Below, in pieces: positions 20,336 to 25,580 of a stretch of 25,580 bases of DNA. Where the stretch lies: NCBI GenBank assembly GCA_030770425.1, contig JASJFT010000365.1, positions 1 to 25,580 on the forward strand, read 5' to 3'. The notes below the pieces were generated by a model, which was given only the letters and a program-made list of their open reading frames with translations, made no database searches and was not told the origin of the DNA. Position numbers and translations under genes: made by a program. Position 1 is the stretch's first letter, and every line of letters starts with the position of its first letter. Source of the DNA: Darksidea phi (lineage: Eukaryota > Ascomycota > Dothideomycetes > Pleosporales > Lentitheciaceae).

Positions 20336-23300
20336 TAGTACTCTATAAGCTTCTTAGAATAATTAAGATTATCTTTAGATTTCTAGATTTATTTTTATAG
20401 TTTTCTATTTTCGTTTATTTCTTACTATTAGATTAGATAGTAGTATTTTTCGTTTCTAATATTACTATCTAGGATTTCTTCTACTTTTTATTCTTTATTA
20501 TCTTCTCTATATATATTTACTTTATATACTACTAGTCTAGCGTTTTATAGTACTTTTTCTAGTAAGCTAATATAAAATATAGAATAGATTTTTATTTATA
20601 GGGGTAGTCTTAGTTAGTAGTTTATAGATAAGACTTATTTTTTAATTTTATAGGGTCTAATCTTAGTATAGTCTAGTTTACTATTAGGTTACTTACTCTT
20701 AATATTCTTTTATAGTAACTATATCTTTTCTTCCTCTTTAAAAGTAGGTACTTCCTTTTACTTCTTATTATAGTACTTACTTATTCTATTTTAAAGAAAT
20801 TCTATATCTTCTTTAAGCTATTAGTATATTTATAGAATAATTTTTACTATTTCTTCTTTATTTTAGCTATAGAATTAAAGTTACCTAGGTTCCTTATATA
20901 TTTCTAGTTCGATTCTATAGTTTATAAAAAAAGATATTATCTTTATTATACTATATTATAAACTATTATATATAAATTATACTATAGGTAAAAGTATAAT
21001 CTAATTATTCTAGCGGTAGTTTAGATAATATCTAAGGTATTACTCTATTATTTAATTTATTCGTTCTATTAATCCGTCTATCTACGAGTAGTATATAGTT
21101 AATATACTATATTTTATTTCTAGTCTAACTATAAGGGTTTACTAAAACTTTACTATAAACTTAATATCTCTATCTAAGATAATCTTATTTAGTATTCTAT
21201 ATTCGCTAAATATATATCTTAATAAGATATAGATAAGTTATTCTACTATATTTTCTTTATCTATATATAGAATAAAGTAAGTATACTTTATAAACTTATC
21301 TATTACTACTAGTATAGTATTATAAGATACTTCTATTATTAGTTCTTTAGAGTATAGTAATTACGTAATAAAGTCTATAGTTATAACCTTCTATAGCTCT
21401 TCTACGTTTTCTATTAGTTATAATATTCTATAGGGTATATATCTAGTATACTTATTATAGTAATAGTCTATATATTTTACGAGAACTTATATTACTAGTT
21501 ATCTTATATATAGAAAATAGTACGTCCTTATTAATTATTTAAGAATCTTTTCTACTCCTTAGTATTTATATACTAGTACCTCGTAGTATTATTTAATAAA
21601 TTCTTTTCTTATTACCTTAGATATATAGACCTTTTAGAATATATAGATAATTCTATCTTTTTCTTAAATTACTTCTTAAATTTTATTTCGTTTATCTATT
21701 ACTTCTATAGTAGCTATATAGATCTATTAAGTCTATTTATTTTCTTTTAACTTAAGTATTATTTCTCGTATTTCTACTAGCTTCGGGCGGTTATAAGTAA
21801 TCGTTCCGTCTAGTTATAGTTTAAGGATTACTATACTAGATTTCTCTATCTTTTAGTAGTTAGGTCTTCTACTAAGCGTATTTACTTATTTATTTTCTAA
21901 TCCCTTAGTATATACGATCTTAATATTATAGATTATAAGGGTTTATACCTATTATATCTATCTTCCGATTAGAGGTTTATTTATTAAGAATTCTATTAGA
22001 TTCTTATAGTTTATATAGATCGTAATAGAATATTTAGATTCCTATAGATTAGATCTCTATTCCTTTAAAGCTTCGATAATTACTAGTAATTCTTTATTAT
22101 AGATATTATAGTTAAGTTCGGCTAATAATATCTTCTATAAGAAGTAGTATACTAGTCTAAGGTTATCTTTATTATCTTTCTATAGTAGTACTACTTCTAT
22201 CGTATAGTCTAATATATTCGTCTTAATAATTAAGGGTTCTTTAGAGTTATATATTTTAATTATAGGTTTCTTAGTAAACTATTCTTTAATCTTTTTAAAG
22301 ACTCGTTAGTATTCTTCCTTTTATTTAAAAGGTTAATCCTTTCTAATAAGCTATATAAGGGGTACCGTCGTTATACTCTATTATAGTATTAGTTTTTAAT
22401 AGAAGTTATAGAATCCTAGGAACGATTATAGTTCCTTAAGATTCTTAGATATAGACTATTCTTTAACTTTCTTAATCTATTATAGGTCTACTTTAATCTC
22501 TCCTAGTTTAATAATAAATCTTAGAAACTCTATTTCTTATACGTAAAATTTATATTTTTATAGATAAAGGTATAGTTATACTTTCTTAAGCGTCTATAGA
22601 ATCTTCTTTATATATTCTTTATATTTATCTTCTATCTCGGAATAGATTAGAATATTATTAAGGTATACTATTACGAACTAATTAAGATAGTTTTATAAAA
22701 TATTATTAATTCGTTCTTAAAATATCGCGGATATATTAGTAAGTCTAAAAGGTATTACTTAGTACTTATATAGTTCTTTCTTAGTTCTAAAAGCTATTTT
22801 TTATTCTTCGTCTTTCTTAATTCGGATTTAGTAGTATATATTTTAGATATCTAGTTACGTAAATTATTTAGCTTTTCTTAGTTAATCTTATATTTCCGAT
22901 ATTAGAGATAGAGGATATTAGTTCTTAATTATAATATTATTAAGCGTTTGGTAATTAATATATAATTATAATTCTATAGTACTCTTCTTAGGTACGAAGA
23001 GAACTAGGTATCCTATAAATAAATTCGAGTATTAAATATATCTTTTTATAAGGTTATCTTCGAGATACTTTATTATAATCTTTTTCTCTTCTTTAGTTAA
23101 TTTATAGATTAGTTTAAATCCTAGAGTTTTTCCTTCTTATAGTAGGATTACGTAGTCCTAGGACTAGTATTAAGATAGACTTTTCTCTAGTTCTATAAAT
23201 AATTCCTCCTATCTTTTATATTATTCTAGAATATTATTATTTTCTTCTTAAGTTATACCTAGATTCTATTATAAAAATAGTACCTATTAGTTTATCTATT

Positions 23301-25580
23301 AAATCTAAGAATCGGCTTCTTAGAGCTATAGTATTCCTAAGATTATATTCTAGTCTTCTAATATCTTAATTATATCGAGTATTTTATTTTCCTTTTTCTA
23401 TCCTTATAGACTAAGTTTACCTTTAGTTTCGTATATTATAGATTTATTAAAGGGTTCTCCTTTAATAGTATATATAATACTAGGGTATTATTTCTTTTAT
23501 TAAGAAATCTTCTTCTATCGGATAAAGTCCTTACTAATAAAGTTTCGAGTAGCCCTACTATTAATTAAAGTAGTAATCATTTTTCCTTAGTAGGTTTCTT
23601 AGAGGTAAATATAGTCCTATCCTCTAGTTCCTTAAATTCTTATCTTCTTAGACTAATATTTTATATTAATCTTAGTCTAGACGTACTTTAGATATTTATT
23701 TTCTAGGTATTCGTACTATAGTCTTCCTAGGATATAGTTTAATAGTAGAAGTAGTCCTAGTATAATCCTTATATATCCCTTTCGTTACTAGTTCTTAGAT
23801 TACTACTATTTATATACTACTTCTAATATAATTACTTAGATAATCCTTTTATTATAGTCTTTTACTAGGTAGTAATTATTCTTTTACTTTACTCTCTTAT
23901 AGAGTCGATATTCTTTCTATATATATAAGACCTATATAATCTTAAAATATACTAGATATCTTATTTTATATTATAGATTATCCTCTAAATCGACCTTATA
24001 TCTCTAATTATTATATTTTATAGAGGTCGTTTATATAGGAATCTATTATTTAATTACTATATATTATAGTTATTCTTTATTAACTATTTTTATAATATAC
24101 TATATTTCTTTCTAAGTTTCTTAATCGGGTATAAGGTCTATAATAATAAAGTTCTATTTAATCTATTATTTAAAATCTTTAAATAATCGATATATTAGAT
24201 AAGATCTAGACTATTTCTTATAGATCTCCTATATTATTATAGGTATTATAGTTTTTTCTATAAACTATAAGACTCGAGTATATATTATATCGAGTTTTAA
24301 TATTAGTCCTATTTCTTTTTTAGATAGTTAAATTATTTATAGGTATCTAGTATTCTTATATATTATAACTAGGTTTTTATCTTCTAGTTCTAAGAACTTA
24401 TTATTATTATTAACTATTTATAATAGTATATTTAGGGTATTATTAAAGTCTTTCTACTTTATAGATAAGCCTTCCTTAGGTACTTCTTCTTATACTTTTA
24501 GCGAGAACGAAACTCTTCTCTAAGACTCTCGAGTCGTAGCTATCTACTATTTCTATAACTAATAACTAGTATTTAGCTTAGCTTTATAGTACGTCTTATA
24601 CTAGTTATATATATAAGTCGTCTAATATATAATATTATATTCTTATATTATAGCTACTCTATCCTTTTTACCCTACTAAGTATATTAAAGTTTTTCCTTT
24701 CTTAGATCTAACCTATAGTCTTTTACTAGATATTCCTATTTTTTATATTTAAAGTATACTCGTTTTTCGTAGAGTTCTTATCTCTTAGAGTTCTATTTTT
24801 CTTTCTTAGACTCTAGACTAGCCTCTAGGACTATTAACTCTAGTCTATAGTACTTTTCTTTCTTCTTCTTTTTATAGAATTTGACCTTCCTCTTTCTCTC
24901 TAGGTTCTAGAGATAGAGGTTATCGTTAATCTTAATAGCTTATTTAATTAGTCCTCTTATAGTCTAGAATTATTCTATTTAAATTATTTTATAGTAGATA
25001 TAGTCTTTTAGTCCTTCGTAGTATTATAATATAAGAGCTACTTTTCCCTATTAAATCTTCGTAGTAAGTTATTTAAACTTAGATATATAGGTTATAGTAG
25101 ATTTTATCTATCTAAGATACGTAATTTTTTATTCTACTAGTCTTTCTAAGTTAATATCTTTAAAGGTAATATATAATTTATTCTTAAAGTACTTATAGCT
25201 CGAGAAGATAGCCTTCGTTTTATTACTTTATTAGGCTTCGGGTAGTCGTAGTTATTCGTTTAAATATATTTTAAACTAAGTAATAGCTTTTCCTATAAAC
25301 TAAGTTACTATAAATAATACTTTATTACTCTTAATAGATAGCTTTATTCTATTAAGATTAAGATAGATTATTATATTAGCTAAAAATTCTCTAAGCTTCG
25401 ATCTAGTTCTATTAAACTTCTCTAGTTCTTTAAACTTTAATAATTTACTTATATACCTTTAAAGTTAGATAGTTAATTCTATAAGTTAGACTTTTAGTAT
25501 ATTTTCTCTTTTCTTAAATATATACTAATTCTTAATAACTCTTTTAAAGTTTTCTATAGTTATACTACCTTCTAGGGAAC
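20336..25580 (-). pseudogene. gag-pol of copy E, RIP-inactivated, first codons outside the window
   Basis: Read on the - strand from 25580: gag; zinc knuckle at 24756-24715 with all CCHC ligands changed to Tyr; protease near 23562, catalytic Asp now Asn (codon 23562-23560); RT with YLNN at 22665-22654; RNase H about 22300-21830; integrase about 21640-20590, with the first catalytic Asp kept (GAC, 21375-21373) and the final Glu kept as GAA; chromodomain 20493-20353. It carries one in-frame 3-nt insertion relative to copies A and B near 23245, between protease and RT. Otherwise the spacing is identical. The gag-pol frame is continuous, as in copy B, apart from RIP-type stops. Confidence 0.92.

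Larger units (their letters stand above)
19145..25580 (-). mobile_element. Ty3/Gypsy copy E, running off the right edge
   Basis: Reverse-oriented copy, inserted into copy D. 3' LTR 19145-19585, polypurine tract 19586-19600 (- strand), tail 19601-20335, and almost the whole gag-pol to the window end, which corresponds to copy B position 5019. Only about 566 bp (first 29 codons of gag, leader and 5' LTR) are missing. It is the innermost element of the D-E pair and so inserted after copy D. Confidence 0.94.

Noticed and set aside
1..25580. Mitochondrial, plastid or AT-rich protist/bacterial DNA because of very low GC
   Set aside because: Simple AT bias does not remove CpA and TpG while keeping CpG, ApC and GpT. 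The content is nested transposons with fungal family features.
1..25580. Functional small genes or tRNAs between elements
   Set aside because: All sequence from about 231 onward is accounted for by the six elements, and no cloverleaf or intact frame with recognisable product was seen. Short open stretches are chance frames in RIP-mutated DNA.

Overview
The window is a nest of dead transposons from a filamentous ascomycete (Pezizomycotina), destroyed by repeat-induced point mutation (RIP). The diagnostic sign is the near absence of CpA and TpG. By eye I find about eleven such dinucleotides between base 160 and the end, where a 25 kb stretch this AT-rich should hold many hundreds. TpA is correspondingly over-represented. 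I see no intact gene, rRNA, tRNA or CRISPR array. Species cannot be read from this sequence.

Five copies (A to E) of one Ty3/Gypsy LTR retrotransposon family can be aligned almost without gaps, plus one Fot1/pogo-type DNA transposon. The reference is copy B (4453-11452, + strand), exactly 7,000 bp: 442-bp LTRs, a single-frame gag-pol of about 1,770 codons (gag with CCHC knuckle, aspartic protease, reverse transcriptase, RNase H, DD35E integrase, chromodomain), a 0.7-kb tail of unknown function, a polypurine tract, and a perfect 5-bp target duplication CTTAG.

Layout: 1 to about 230 is flanking DNA that still has CpA/TpG. Copy A (+) runs from about 231 to 3817 and is cut inside the reverse transcriptase by copy C. 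Copy C (-) occupies 3818-4452, 11458-12241 and 14097-15116. It is split by copy B, by the Fot1-like element (12242-14094, TA duplication, 60-bp inverted repeats) and by copy D. Copy D (-) is 15117-19144 and is cut by copy E. Copy E (-) runs from 19145 past the right edge. Nesting is therefore A{C{B, Fot1-like, D{E}}}, with A the oldest and E inserted after D. The missing parts of E, D, C and A should follow, in that order, to the right of the window.

The family is a chromodomain-bearing Gypsy element (chromovirus). Such integrases are known to favour heterochromatin, and RIP-mutated AT-rich DNA is itself a heterochromatin trigger in fungi. Stacking of elements into one another fits that loop, though this link is inference. 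RIP has removed catalytic residues systematically: RT YxDD reads YLNN, the protease Asp reads Asn, the zinc-knuckle Cys/His all read Tyr, and two of three transposase Asp read Asn. I found no convincing undescribed system. The least explained part is the conserved tail between pol and the 3' LTR.
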